From contig NZ_FOQA01000003.1 in the NCBI RefSeq assembly GCF_900113635.1, positions 48,496-112,495 of the forward strand: a DNA stretch of 64,000 bases, in the 5' to 3' direction. Under the pieces are notes generated by a model. It searched no databases. It had not been told where the DNA came from and saw only the letters and a program-made list of their open reading frames with translations. Shown here piece after piece: positions 52,502-62,600 of this stretch. Within the stretch, counting starts at the first letter, position 1; every line of letters starts with the position of its first letter. This DNA is from Tindallia magadiensis (GTDB taxonomy: Bacteria > Bacillota > Clostridia > Peptostreptococcales > Tindalliaceae). Made by a program: the position numbers and the translations under genes.

Positions 52502-52768
52502 ATGAAAGAAGAGAAAAAACAAGGTATTGTCGGTGGTGTTCAGTTCATCATTGATATCCGTTACCTTCAAAATTATAGTTGGCAGGGAAGCTTACAACGG
52601 TTAGACACGGGAGAAAAAATCCACTTTAGAAGTCAACGGGAATTATTTTTGTTAATGGAATCAGTGTTGGACCAGCATGAAAAAACAGAGGATAGAAATG
52701 AAACATTAAGGCAATGGAAAAAAACGTTTAAGGAGGTCATCTCAGAAAAAACAAGAGCGATTCAATAA
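52502..52768 (+). CDS. Small charged orphan protein
   Basis: This 88-residue protein is not recognised. It has no membrane segment. The N-terminal part contains IVGGVQFIIDIRYLQNYSWQ, a likely beta strand pair followed by RLDTGEKIHFRSQRELFLLMESV, which resembles small beta-alpha domains of regulatory proteins. The rest is charged helix. It has a GGGAGG site that can pair with the following CTCCC. It is under the phased repeat promoter and lies 59 bases before the LPXTG protein, so the two are probably cotranscribed; it could regulate or be co-regulated with surface display. Confidence 0.6.
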   Translation: MKEEKKQGIVGGVQFIIDIRYLQNYSWQGSLQRLDTGEKIHFRSQRELFLLMESVLDQHEKTEDRNETLRQWKKTFKEVISEKTRAIQ

Positions 52769-52827
52769 AAAATAAGGAAGTTCCATTTCCGAAAGATACC
52801 AGTAAAAGAAAAGAAGGAGTGAGAAAA

Positions 52828-54870
52828 ATGAGAAGAAATCAGAAGTGGCAAATAGCATTAAGTTTGATACTCGTCTTACTCTTGGCCTTTGGAAGCAGTT
52901 TGGCCGCCTTTGGAGATACAGCTGATGAAAATGGTCAGGAAAGCAACCAAGAAAATAGCCAAGAAAGCAACCAAGAATCAAGTACTGAAGGAACAGAAAA
53001 CGATCAGTCCTCATCAGATACTGCCAATGAGAGTGGAGATACTAACGATGAGAATGAGAACTCAGAAAGCAAAGGGAATCATTCGGAAGATGAAACAAAG
53101 GAATCTCAGATGGAAAACCACTCTCCTGATAAGGATGAAACAGAAAGTGATGAAGAATTAGCAACAGATACAGAGGTAAAAACCCAGGAAAAAGATCAGG
53201 AGAAAGAAGACGAAGAGAATAATGAAGAAAATCATGAGAATAAGGAAGAAAGCACAAAAAACATAGGAGAGAACGGGGAAAAAGAAAACAAGGATGAAAA
53301 TGATCAGAAGGATAAGGAACAGGAGAAGGAAAATCAATCAAAAAATGACGATGAAGAGCCAGGAATCGCAGCCAGTGCATTTCAATCAACCGGTTTTTCA
53401 GAGTCGGAATCTATCCCGGAACCAATTCAGGTAGATCTTCATGCACCACATCGAGGGGTTCATTCAGAAGATCCTAAGGATAGTGGTGGAGATCCAATTA
53501 CTATTAGTGATGCTGACGGAGGATTAACGGAAAAAGTGGTATGGCATTTTGTACTAAACCAGATTCCGGCAGGGTACACCCCTTCTGACATTCATGCTAC
53601 TTTTCAGGATTCCGGAACAAAAACAGCTAGTGGAAGCCCAGTGGGAAATGGTCAGTTGCAACATTTCTTTATAGGTACAGATGATCATGACATATTGATT
53701 GACGCATACGTTTTATTAATGCCGGAAGATGGTGGCGAAGAAATCTTACTTTCAATCCCGGCAAACAATCAAGGAAAAGGTCAAGGTAAAGGATCGGGTT
53801 CAATGCTAGTCTTAAGTCATCTTAGAATTAAAGATGAAGATCCAGGAACGGAATTGTTTGATTTAATTATTAATAAAGTAATGTTGAGAGCTGATGGAGA
53901 TGAGATGACAGATTATGAAGGCGATACCTTTACGGTTGAGCTTTACCGGATGGACGGCGAAAGTCAGGTTATTGAAAATCCGAATGAACCAAATTACGTT
54001 TTCGAAAACATTATGCCGGGATTCAACACGTTGACAGGAATTGAAGCAGGAACTTATAAGATAATGGAAGTAATTGATGAAAATGATGCTTTTGAATGGT
54101 TAGAAGCCGGGGAGGGAGTTACTGTCGTCATACCAGATTGTGATAACGATCAGAATGAAGGGCTTCAAACAATGGTAATAGCACCTCCTGTTTGCCAGAC
54201 GGCTGTTGCTACTATTAGGAACCAGTTAAAAGAAGACACAGACGATGAAACGGACGAAGATACAGATGATGAATCGGATGAAGATGCAGAAGAAGACACA
54301 GAAGAAGAGGTAGATGATGAAACTGACGAAGATACAGATGATGAAACGGATGAAGACACAGATGACGAAACTGGCGATGAAACGGATGAAGATACAGACG
54401 ACGAAACTGATGATGAATCGGATGAAGATGCAGAAGAAGACACAGAAGAAGAGGTAGATGATGAAACAGACGAAGAGGTAGACGAAGAAATTATTATTGA
54501 TGAAGAAGAGATACCAGCCGGCGGCGGTGGCGGTGGCGGCGGTGGTGGAACAACCACACCACCAGTAGAAATAATTGAAACAGAGGAAACAACGGATGAT
54601 ATTATTGAATTAGAGCCGATTGCCATACCAGAAGGAACACCGGAAGCAGTAGAAGCGACAGAAACAGAAATCATTATTCCGGATACAGTGATACCTGAAG
54701 GAGCTCCAGAACCTGTGGAACCCTCCGAAGTCATTATTCTGGATGAAGAAATACCTTTAGGAGTACCGGTGTTACCTCAAACCGGTGAAGGGAACCCCTT
54801 ATTCTTCTACTTGGCCGGTTTGTTACTAGCTGGAACCGGGTTGGTCATGAAAAGTCGATATAGTGGCTAA
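52828..54870 (+). CDS. LPXTG-anchored acidic surface protein
   Basis: A 680-residue exported wall protein. An N-terminal signal peptide (about 1-30) is followed by a Glu/Asn/Lys/Asp-rich low-complexity region (about 35-190), a folded region (about 200-345), a SpaA/Cna-B-like domain (about 346-460: DLIINKVMLRADGDEMT ... EAGTYKIMEVID), an acidic DDETDED-repeat tract, a poly-Gly linker, a Pro/Glu/Ile-rich stretch and the sortase motif LPQTG near 646-650, followed by a membrane helix and a short positive tail. All elements of sortase-attached proteins are present. The start is ATG 52828 with AAGGAG; a GTG nine bases upstream is possible. Ligand and function unknown. Confidence 0.9.
   Translation: MRRNQKWQIALSLILVLLLAFGSSLAAFGDTADENGQESNQENSQESNQESSTEGTENDQSSSDTANESGDTNDENENSESKGNHSEDETKESQMENHSPDKDETESDEELATDTEVKTQEKDQEKEDEENNEENHENKEESTKNIGENGEKENKDENDQKDKEQEKENQSKNDDEEPGIAASAFQSTGFSESESIPEPIQVDLHAPHRGVHSEDPKDSGGDPITISDADGGLTEKVVWHFVLNQIPAGYTPSDIHATFQDSGTKTASGSPVGNGQLQHFFIGTDDHDILIDAYVLLMPEDGGEEILLSIPANNQGKGQGKGSGSMLVLSHLRIKDEDPGTELFDLIINKVMLRADGDEMTDYEGDTFTVELYRMDGESQVIENPNEPNYVFENIMPGFNTLTGIEAGTYKIMEVIDENDAFEWLEAGEGVTVVIPDCDNDQNEGLQTMVIAPPVCQTAVATIRNQLKEDTDDETDEDTDDESDEDAEEDTEEEVDDETDEDTDDETDEDTDDETGDETDEDTDDETDDESDEDAEEDTEEEVDDETDEEVDEEIIIDEEEIPAGGGGGGGGGGTTTPPVEIIETEETTDDIIELEPIAIPEGTPEAVEATETEIIIPDTVIPEGAPEPVEPSEVIILDEEIPLGVPVLPQTGEGNPLFFYLAGLLLAGTGLVMKSRYSG
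54230..54550 (+). repeat. Acidic codon repeats and poly-Gly linker in surface-protein gene
   Basis: Iterations of GATGAAACGGACGAAGATACA-type units encode DDETDED and DEDAEEDTEEEVD blocks; two 60-bp stretches are nearly identical (about 54275-54320 and 54416-54460). GGN codons at 54520-54549 encode nine glycines. Such tracts are prone to copy-number change. Confidence 0.75.
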
Positions 54871-54890
54871 AGAAAAAATAGAAAAAAAGA

Positions 54891-54925
54891 GCCGGAGGAT
54901 AAAAAGAATCCTCCGGCTCTTCTTC
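54891..54925. terminator. Bidirectional terminator between surface-protein and stalk-protein genes
   Basis: AGAGCCGGAGGAT and ATCCTCCGGCTCT arms flanked by A-rich and T-rich sequence on both sides. Confidence 0.85.
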
Positions 54926-54937
54926 CGTGCACATTCG

Positions 54938-57469
54938 TTAAAGCTCTAACCGACGACCATTAGAATCTCTTAACTGGGTGGTTACGTTAAGCATCAGCAC
55001 ATCTTCGGCTCGGTCTTTCAGATCTTCCAGCCATTGATTGAAAGCGGTGGCATCCACATTTTGCCAGGCATCACTATCGCGTGTAAAGCCACCATCAAGG
55101 CGTAGTCGGATATCTCCGTCATGTTGACGATTAATAGCAAATTCAAAGCGCAAACCGTTAAAATCTCTTTCATACCGGTTCAGGTCATCTTCCAGAGACT
55201 GCATCAGATCTTCCGAGAAAATGTTTCCATTCTCGATGGAAAAACGGAAGAAGGGCGAGGCCTGACTGGAATGTTGGATTAATCCGTCTACGGAAATGCC
55301 CGGATAGACAGCGTAAATTTCGTCCATCAGTTCATGCAAGTAATCCGATTGATCTTCAGGACTCAGATCCATAAACCGACTTTCGCTGGTGACGATTCTC
55401 AGTTCTACGTCTCGACGCATTAAATCTCCTTCATAGGTAAAGCTTCGTCCAGCAAACCTTCGGATATTACGTCGTAACTCTCTTAACAATTTCTCCAGAT
55501 CAAGATCCCGTCGATGCCCAGCACCGCTATGCTCATCAAAGTCAAAGTCTAATCTTCCTCCCCGTTGACGGAAAGAGATCATCACCCGGTCATCCTCCTC
55601 TTCTCCATCACTTCGGATAGAACCTTCCACTTCTGCTTTTTCATCATACATTTCTCGGATTGCGGCCTGCATATCCGCAACCCAACGTTCAATAGATCGT
55701 TGAGAAATGCCATCAAATTCGTCAAAATCTTCATCGGCTACCCATACCCGTAAACGATACCGTTGATCACGTAAGCGGGAAAGGTAAACCTCTGTATAAA
55801 CTCCCATAAAGTTTCCATAACGATTTTCTAAATAACGTTCCATTTCACCTATAGAGGTAATACGTTCATATGGACGGATAATTGGGCGCTCTTCCATTTC
55901 CTCTACTTCCTTCAGAAGACTGGATACTTCCCGGCGAAGCGTTTCTAATTCACTTTCCTTGCTGCGCAGCTGGTGGACCATTGTCAGTTGCTCTGAAGGA
56001 TAAGCGGCTGGATTCATGCCAAAAACCATCTGGCCTGTATCTTCCTGAACACGCAGCATTAGGTATAGAGCATCAGCCAATTCACCGGCAGGTACATAAA
56101 TTTCTGGGTTGCGCCGGAACATTTTTTCCTGACTGTTAAAAGGAACTCCGTCTATGGTCAGAAGTAAAGGCATCATCTGAACCTGCTCCCGAAAAGAAAT
56201 TCTTTCAGGCGCTGGGTCTTCCACTTCTCTTCTGGCGGCGGTTTCATACCAGTCTCCATCCTGCCACCATCGATCCCGTTCCCAATACTGCTGATAGCGG
56301 TCATTATCAAAATCGTCCCGCCAGCGATCCATTTCATATCGATCAAACCAATCCGAAGGATCTCGTTCCCATCCATAAAGACCACCATTTTCCAGTGCGA
56401 ATATTTCTCGGACACGACCACTGTCTTCTTCCACCAGACGACCGTAGATATAGATATCTGGCGCCTCTTCTTCTGTCAGTTCAGCCAGTTCCATTAAATA
56501 CTCCCGACGCTGTGCAAGACTCCAGTCGTTGTAGCGGGACAAGTCCTGCTGGTCTGGATAGATTAAGAGATCAGCATTATCGTAATCCCCCTGAACACGA
56601 TAGGTAAACCGGACACCGTTATAATCTCCTAATTCTCTTAACAGCAATCTTTGCAAGGCAGAAGGCGAAAACAAAGTGTCCTCATCTTCATCATCATCCC
56701 GGTTCAGCATATGGACAGAGAGGCGGCCGGGAACACCGTAAAGAGAGCGGAAACGAAGGATGCTTTCCCGTTCATCATTGACCGAAGCAAGGGTACCTTC
56801 CAACTGAGCTTCTTCATCATATAGAACCAGAATCGCATCATACATTTCTTCTAACCAGGAAATTAAACTACGTCGATTCATTCTCTCAAAACGAGAACGA
56901 TCATAGTCTGAGATTTCAAGGGTTAAGCGAAATTCGCTGTCATCCCTTTCTCGTAGCCTGATATCAACAGGCATTCCCTGGAAAACACCAAAATAATCTT
57001 GCAAAAACACTTCCATATCATGTCGGGTTTCAATGTCATCCCGATATTCACGAACATGTCGGGAAACTTGCTGGGGTTCTTCTTCCAGTCGTTTTTTCAG
57101 CGAATCCTGTTGTGCCTGAAGAGATTCGGCTTCATAAGAAGCCCGTGCCAGTTCGGCGGCCCAATAAGAAATGCCTGCTTCCTGAACAGGTCCACCAGTG
57201 TTTATTTCCAACCAACCTTCTGAGGAGTCGTAAGAAGCAGTAAAACCCATGAAAGGTGCCAGTTCATTGACCGGAAGGTACCATTGTCCTTCCATTAAAA
57301 CTGGCTCGATGGAGGTTGGGATTTGCCAGTCATCCAGATAAATCTCCATAGCCATGGTTTCCAGCTGTACCTGGCGGGGATAGCTGTTAAAGCCATGGGC
57401 TGGAACAAGAGCCGTGACCAATAAAAGAAAAGATAAACAGAAAACAAGAAAAGACGAGATTTTTTTCAT
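54938..57469 (-). CDS. Exported stalk-domain protein with internal duplication
   Basis: The 843-residue protein has a signal peptide (about 1-26). Each half contains a copper-amine-oxidase-N-like stalk domain (about 38-92 and about 430-490: MEIYLDDWQIP ... and TIDGVPFNSQEK ...) followed by a coiled coil of about 40 residues and an alpha/beta module with a shared pattern (YxxFxGxxxxxxLxxRDxxxRLxxxV and RSIxxWxxxMxxAIxxLYDEKAxxEGxxxS). The second half is extended at the C-terminus. The arrangement implies duplication of a stalk-coil-module unit. Stalk domains occur on many clostridial exported proteins, where they may bind the wall; the alpha/beta module is unrecognised. It is convergent with the LPXTG gene. 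Confidence 0.75.
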   Translation of the reverse strand: MKKISSFLVFCLSFLLLVTALVPAHGFNSYPRQVQLETMAMEIYLDDWQIPTSIEPVLMEGQWYLPVNELAPFMGFTASYDSSEGWLEINTGGPVQEAGISYWAAELARASYEAESLQAQQDSLKKRLEEEPQQVSRHVREYRDDIETRHDMEVFLQDYFGVFQGMPVDIRLRERDDSEFRLTLEISDYDRSRFERMNRRSLISWLEEMYDAILVLYDEEAQLEGTLASVNDERESILRFRSLYGVPGRLSVHMLNRDDDEDEDTLFSPSALQRLLLRELGDYNGVRFTYRVQGDYDNADLLIYPDQQDLSRYNDWSLAQRREYLMELAELTEEEAPDIYIYGRLVEEDSGRVREIFALENGGLYGWERDPSDWFDRYEMDRWRDDFDNDRYQQYWERDRWWQDGDWYETAARREVEDPAPERISFREQVQMMPLLLTIDGVPFNSQEKMFRRNPEIYVPAGELADALYLMLRVQEDTGQMVFGMNPAAYPSEQLTMVHQLRSKESELETLRREVSSLLKEVEEMEERPIIRPYERITSIGEMERYLENRYGNFMGVYTEVYLSRLRDQRYRLRVWVADEDFDEFDGISQRSIERWVADMQAAIREMYDEKAEVEGSIRSDGEEEDDRVMISFRQRGGRLDFDFDEHSGAGHRRDLDLEKLLRELRRNIRRFAGRSFTYEGDLMRRDVELRIVTSESRFMDLSPEDQSDYLHELMDEIYAVYPGISVDGLIQHSSQASPFFRFSIENGNIFSEDLMQSLEDDLNRYERDFNGLRFEFAINRQHDGDIRLRLDGGFTRDSDAWQNVDATAFNQWLEDLKDRAEDVLMLNVTTQLRDSNGRRLEL

Positions 57470-57885
57470 AAAACCAGCTCCTATAGGATTATTAATAGCC
57501 GTTACGTATCATGGTAGATAAAGATAGATAGATGATATAGATTCCTTATATATAAATTCATTTTATCATAAAAAAAAAATCTTTCCATCCTACAAATTCT
57601 CTATTTCCGGACATGGAGGGAATAACTTTATTTACATTGGTGTCGAAAAAGAACCCTCAGACTGTTTCCTTTTGATAAAGCTTATGATAGAATGATGCAC
57701 ATGATCCATCTTGCTGGTGGATCCATAAAAGGATTTCATACGTCCAATAAGCAGATAGATAGGAATAAAGGATAAAGATAAATAAGCCATAGGCGTCCTT
57801 AAATAAAAAAGTGAAACAAGAAAGTGAAACATAAAAAGTGAGAATGGAAGTAACAATGGATGCGAAAGAGATAAGAGGTGAAACC
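57470..57885. other. Divergent intergenic region
   Basis: No gene is supported; apparent frames on the minus strand lack ribosome sites. It must hold the promoter of the stalk-protein gene (AT-rich 57530-57580) and that of the efflux operon. At 57808-57845 the word AAAGTGAAACA occurs twice exactly and once in a degenerate form at 13-14 bp spacing. A stem TGATCCATC/GTGGATCCA lies at about 57702-57725. Confidence 0.4.
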
Positions 57886-58449
57886 ATGATAGCAACCTGT
57901 CTGAAAAAAAATAAAAAGTTTATCGTCGTCTTTTTAACAGGCCTTTTTCTTTTTTCAGGCATCCTGTTTCTTACGGATCTGTCCGTTGCCGAAGGTATTT
58001 CGGCTTTTGGAGAAGCGACGACCAATGAAGAGCTTCGTCTGGAAAACCGAGAAGATATCCTGCTGAAATATAGAAGCTGGGGAGAAGACAATCAATCCCA
58101 TTATCTGGAACGCTACGATTCTGTTAGAAATATGAATCGAAGGCTTTTAGCCCGTATTTTGTCCAATGCACCGGATAATATGGAAAAACTGGAAACAACA
58201 GCCAGTCATTCCCGTAACGAAGAAAAGGTGATGCTATACTTGAAACTGGCCGGATCTCAACGGCAGGAAGGTCAGTCTCAACCGGTGATCCACCTGTGCT
58301 TTACAGAAGTTCATTCAAAGGAGCTGGAAAAACGTTCCAGACAAAGCATAGAAGAGGAAAGAAACATCATTAAAACCATCGATCTTCATTCGGTACAAAG
58401 TCTGAGAGGGCCGCCTTCTGGTTCCTCAGAACAGAAAGAAAAGGCTTAA
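57886..58449 (+). CDS. Orphan membrane-anchored protein heading the RND operon
   Basis: The 187-residue product has a basic N-terminus, a single hydrophobic helix (about 13-33) and an extracellular region rich in Glu/Arg/Asn helices. No family is recognised. AGAGGTGAAACC precedes ATG 57886; a longer frame from 57838 has no site. It lies 28 bases before the RND adaptor, so it is probably part of the efflux operon. It may be an accessory subunit or an extracytoplasmic sensor; a TolC-like role can be excluded in a Gram-positive envelope. Confidence 0.6.
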   Translation: MIATCLKKNKKFIVVFLTGLFLFSGILFLTDLSVAEGISAFGEATTNEELRLENREDILLKYRSWGEDNQSHYLERYDSVRNMNRRLLARILSNAPDNMEKLETTASHSRNEEKVMLYLKLAGSQRQEGQSQPVIHLCFTEVHSKELEKRSRQSIEEERNIIKTIDLHSVQSLRGPPSGSSEQKEKA

Positions 58450-58477
58450 TACACGATAGGAGATGGAGGAAATGAGA

Positions 58478-59662
58478 ATGAAGATAAAAAGCTTAAGGGA
58501 TCCAAAGATGCTGCTTTTGTTGCTGGCAGCTTTCGTGTTGCCCTTAAATGCCTGCGGAAGATCGGATGTGGCAGAAACAGAAAGCCCTACCAGACCAGTG
58601 CAGGTACAGGAAGTGGAAACGGAAGAAATCAGAAAAGAACTGGAAATTAGTGGTAACGTAAAACCTTCTCAGATGGTACGGGCCGGCTTTAAGGTAGAAG
58701 GCCTGATTGAACATGTGTATGTGGAGGCTGGTGACCGAGTGCAGCCGGGACAGCCTTTAATGCGGCTGGAAACCCAGGATTATGATCTGAATGTAGATGC
58801 AAACCTGGCTCAATATGAAGCATTGCGACGAAAAGCAGAAAGTGCGATTCCGTCCAAAGTGAATCAGGCTCAGGCTCAGTTGGAATACATTGAAGCCCAG
58901 TATGAACGGATGACAACCCTTCATGAACAAGGTGTTGTTTCGTCAAAAGATCTGGAAGAAGTAGAAACCAAATACACAGTAGCTCAGAATCAATACCAGG
59001 AGGCATTAGATGCCTATGAGATTACGGAAAAAGAACTGCGGCGAGCCCAGCGGGCCTTAGACCTTGCTCAGTCAAAACTGGAAGACACAGTGCTTACCAG
59101 CCCGATAGCCGCTACGGTTCTTCGAACTACCTTCGAAGCGGGAGAAACCATTGCACCAGGTCACCCAACGGTGATCTTAGGTGTATTGGACACCATGGAA
59201 GTAGAAATTGGAGTGCCAGATACCATTGTAAGCCGTATCAGTATCGGAGAATCCGTATCTGTTTTTCTTTATGGCCTTGACCGGGAAGTAGAAGGCGTCA
59301 TTACCAACATTGACCCGGTAGCGGATCAGAAAACCAGAACCTTTGGCGTACAAATAGAAATTGACAACAGCGATGGAGAAATCCGCCCTGGAATGCTGGC
59401 GAAAGTAGCCCTAGCTTCCAGCGAAAAAAGCGCCATCATGGTACCGGTAAACTGCGTAAACAACTTACCGGAGGGATCCTATCTTTTCGTATATCAGGAA
59501 GATGGAACGGTAGAACAGCGTACCGTAGAACTGGGAGAGATTTACGGTGATCGCATTCAGGTTCTAAGTGGCCTTACCGACGGCGAAAAAGTCGTGGTAG
59601 AAGGTCAGTATCAGTTGACAGATGGCCAGACCGTCAACGCTGGAAAGGCTGATGCCCAATGA
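58478..59662 (+). CDS. RND efflux membrane fusion lipoprotein (HlyD family)
   Basis: A 394-residue adaptor. The N-terminus has a lipobox PLNAC (about residues 20-24), then a lipoyl-type domain interrupted by an alpha-hairpin coiled coil (about 95-200), a beta-barrel and a membrane-proximal domain. The start ATG 58478 has GGAGG eight bases upstream. The last four bases overlap the RND gene start. It links the RND transporter to the outer side; since there is no outer membrane, it may deliver substrates to the wall space. Confidence 0.9.
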   Translation: MKIKSLRDPKMLLLLLAAFVLPLNACGRSDVAETESPTRPVQVQEVETEEIRKELEISGNVKPSQMVRAGFKVEGLIEHVYVEAGDRVQPGQPLMRLETQDYDLNVDANLAQYEALRRKAESAIPSKVNQAQAQLEYIEAQYERMTTLHEQGVVSSKDLEEVETKYTVAQNQYQEALDAYEITEKELRRAQRALDLAQSKLEDTVLTSPIAATVLRTTFEAGETIAPGHPTVILGVLDTMEVEIGVPDTIVSRISIGESVSVFLYGLDREVEGVITNIDPVADQKTRTFGVQIEIDNSDGEIRPGMLAKVALASSEKSAIMVPVNCVNNLPEGSYLFVYQEDGTVEQRTVELGEIYGDRIQVLSGLTDGEKVVVEGQYQLTDGQTVNAGKADAQ

Positions 59663-62600
59663 CAAAATGGTGCATTGAAAACCGAAGCCTGGTTTTTGTC
59701 CTCTCCCTTTTTGTGTTTTTCTTTGGCCTGGCAACCTACGTCACCATGGAACGACAGGAAAATCCGGATGTGGTGGCTCCTGGAGCCACTGTCAAAACCA
59801 TTTATCCCGGAGCCACTCCGGAAGATATTGAAAAATTTATTGTCAAACCCTTAGAAGAAAAAATTGATGAAATTACAGAAGTAGATCAAATCCTATCCTA
59901 TTCTTTAGATAACGTAGGAGTCATCATTGTCCGCTTAGAAGATATGAGCGACGATGATATTAACGAAGCCTGGACAGAACTGCATCAGCGGGTTGGAGAA
60001 GCTGATCTTCCAGAGCAAGCCTGGGATCCGGAAATCGATACAGATCTGATCGACACCTACGGCATGCTCTTAACCCTAAGCAGTCCTCATCATGAAGACC
60101 GGCAGATGAAAGAGTTTGCTGACGATATCAAAGACGATCTGGAACGAATCGATGGTGTGTCCGTGGTAGACATCAACGGCTTTACAGATGATGAAATTCA
60201 GGTAAAACTGGACTTGATCCGTATGCGTAACATGGGCATTACAGTTACGGATATTGGTACCGCTATGAAAGCTAGAAATGTCAACATACCCGGCGGAAAT
60301 CTGGACCTTTCCGGTCTGCGGATTCCTGTTACCATTACCGGAGAATATCAAAATGCAGAAGAAGTTCGAAATACCGTAGTGGGAATGTCTGATGAAGGCA
60401 ATATTATCTATTTGCGGGATGTTGCTGACGTCGTGGAGACCATGGGCGAAAGAGAAACCTATGTGGCCGGAAACGGTGACAGTGCCTTACTGCTCAGTTT
60501 GAAATACGCCGAAGGGCAAAATATTGTCCGGGTAGGTGAAGATATTCGGGAATACCTGGAAACCAAAGAACAGGAGTTGCCGGAAGGCATGAGCCTGACC
60601 GTGGTGACAGACCAGGCAGACTATGTAAACGACGCAATTAAAACCTTTCAACGCAACTTAATGTCGGCGGTAGTGCTGGTAGTGTTGGCGGTGATGGCAT
60701 CCATGGGAGCCAAAAGTGCTTTGGTGGTGTCCTCTGCTATTCCGATTACGGTAATGGCTACCTTTGCTTTTATGCGATTTACCGACATTATTTTACATCA
60801 AGTGTCCATTTCTTCTCTGATCCTGTGCTTAGGCTTGATGGTGGCCAATGCCATTGTCGCTAACGACAGCATGTATCTGTATATGAGCAAGGGGATGGAA
60901 CGAAAAGAAGCCATTATACATGGAATCCGGGAAGTCAGAATCCCTATCCTGACCTCTACCTTAACCACCGTAGCTTCTTTTATGCCACTATTGTTGATGG
61001 AAGGGGTTGCTGGTAAATTTGTCCGAAGTTTACCGATTCTGGTGACCGTTGCCCTGTTATGCTCCTTCCTCTTGTCGATTACGGTTATTCCAGCCATGGG
61101 ATATACCTTTTTAACCACAGAAGACGTTCAGAAGCAACAAAAAAGCAATGGCAATGGAAAAGGAGTTTTACACCGGATACAGGGAAGATTTCTTAAAATA
61201 TACCGAGGTCTGCTGGACAACGCTCTGAAACGACCGAAAAGCGCCATTTCTTTAGCCATGGTAATTCTGGTCCTCAGTGCTATGGTAGTGCCGACCTTAG
61301 GATTACAACTATTCCCCTTTGTGGAAAGAGATCAGTACGTGATCGATGTAATTTTGGCCGAAGGAACCAGCTTGGATAAAACCCGGCAGGCGGCCATAGA
61401 AATAGAAAGAATTTTGGACGAGGAACCAACCATCGACACCTTTATGAGCAAAACCGGCGATGGGATTCCTAAGTTCTATCCTTCCTTTGTACCACATCAG
61501 ATTGCTACTAACCGATCCCAGTTTATCGTGAATGGTCGTATTGACACCATGGATCAGGTTCATCGACGGCTGGAAGAAAACATTCCGGGAGCCCGTATTG
61601 AAGTAAAACGTTTGGAAAACGCGGTGCCTGTAGGACTACCGGTACAGGTGCGCATTAGTGGCGAGGATGTGGATGTGCTTCGCAACTCAGCCAATGAAGC
61701 CAAAGAAATCCTTCGCACCATTGAAGAAGGCCACCATGTTCAGGATGATTATGGAAACGAAGTGATGAAAATGGTAGTGGACGTGGAACAAGACAAAGCC
61801 AGCATGGTGGGATTAAGCACCTACGATGTGGCCAGTACCGTGCGGATGGCGTTAAATGGAATAGAAGTTACCAAAATAAAACCAAAAGATTCAGAGGATG
61901 ATATCCCTGTAGTGGTTCAAATACCTACAGAAGAACGACATCGGGTAGAAGTGCTGGAAAATATTTTTGTTACCTCACAAATCACAGGAGAAAACATTCC
62001 TCTTCAGCAGGTAGCTAGTATTGATAACGAGTTTAGCCTTAGTCGTATCCTGCGAAGAGACAGAGACCGAACCATTACAGCTGGCCTATACCCCAGAACC
62101 GGGGTGTCGGCTGCCGAACTACTGGATATTGTAGAAGAGCGGATGGAAGAAGCCGGCTTTGAAGTGCCGCCAGGCTACACCTTGGAATACGGGGGAGAAA
62201 ACGAAGACCGAGCAGAAGCCTTTGAATCCCTGATCGGCCCCTTCTTCCTAGCCATGGCCCTGATCTATATTATTCTGATGTTCCAGTTTATGGATCTGAG
62301 ACAACCGCTGATTATCATGGGGACCATTCCCCTTTCCTTTATCGGCGTAATCTGGGGACTTAAAGTCACCGGCTATCCCCTAGGCTTTATGGCACTGATG
62401 GGAACCGTCAGCCTGATGGGAATTGTGGTGAACAACGGGATTGTTCTGTTGGACTATATTAACCTGTTAGTAGGGCAAGGGAAAAATGTGGATGAAGCCA
62501 TTCCGGAAGCCTGCGAAACCAGACTGAGACCAATTATGATCGGAATGATTACTACGGTCATCGGACTGGTGCCTATGGCCCTGTTTGGAGGAGATTTATG

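Noticed and set aside
54165-54734. 189-codon Ser/Val/Pro-rich minus-strand frame
   Set aside because: It is the reverse of the acidic repeat codons of the LPXTG gene; repetitive composition alone keeps it open.
57632-57895. 87-codon minus-strand frame in the gap before the RND operon
   Set aside because: No ribosome site and it covers the start region of the plus-strand operon; low-complexity composition.
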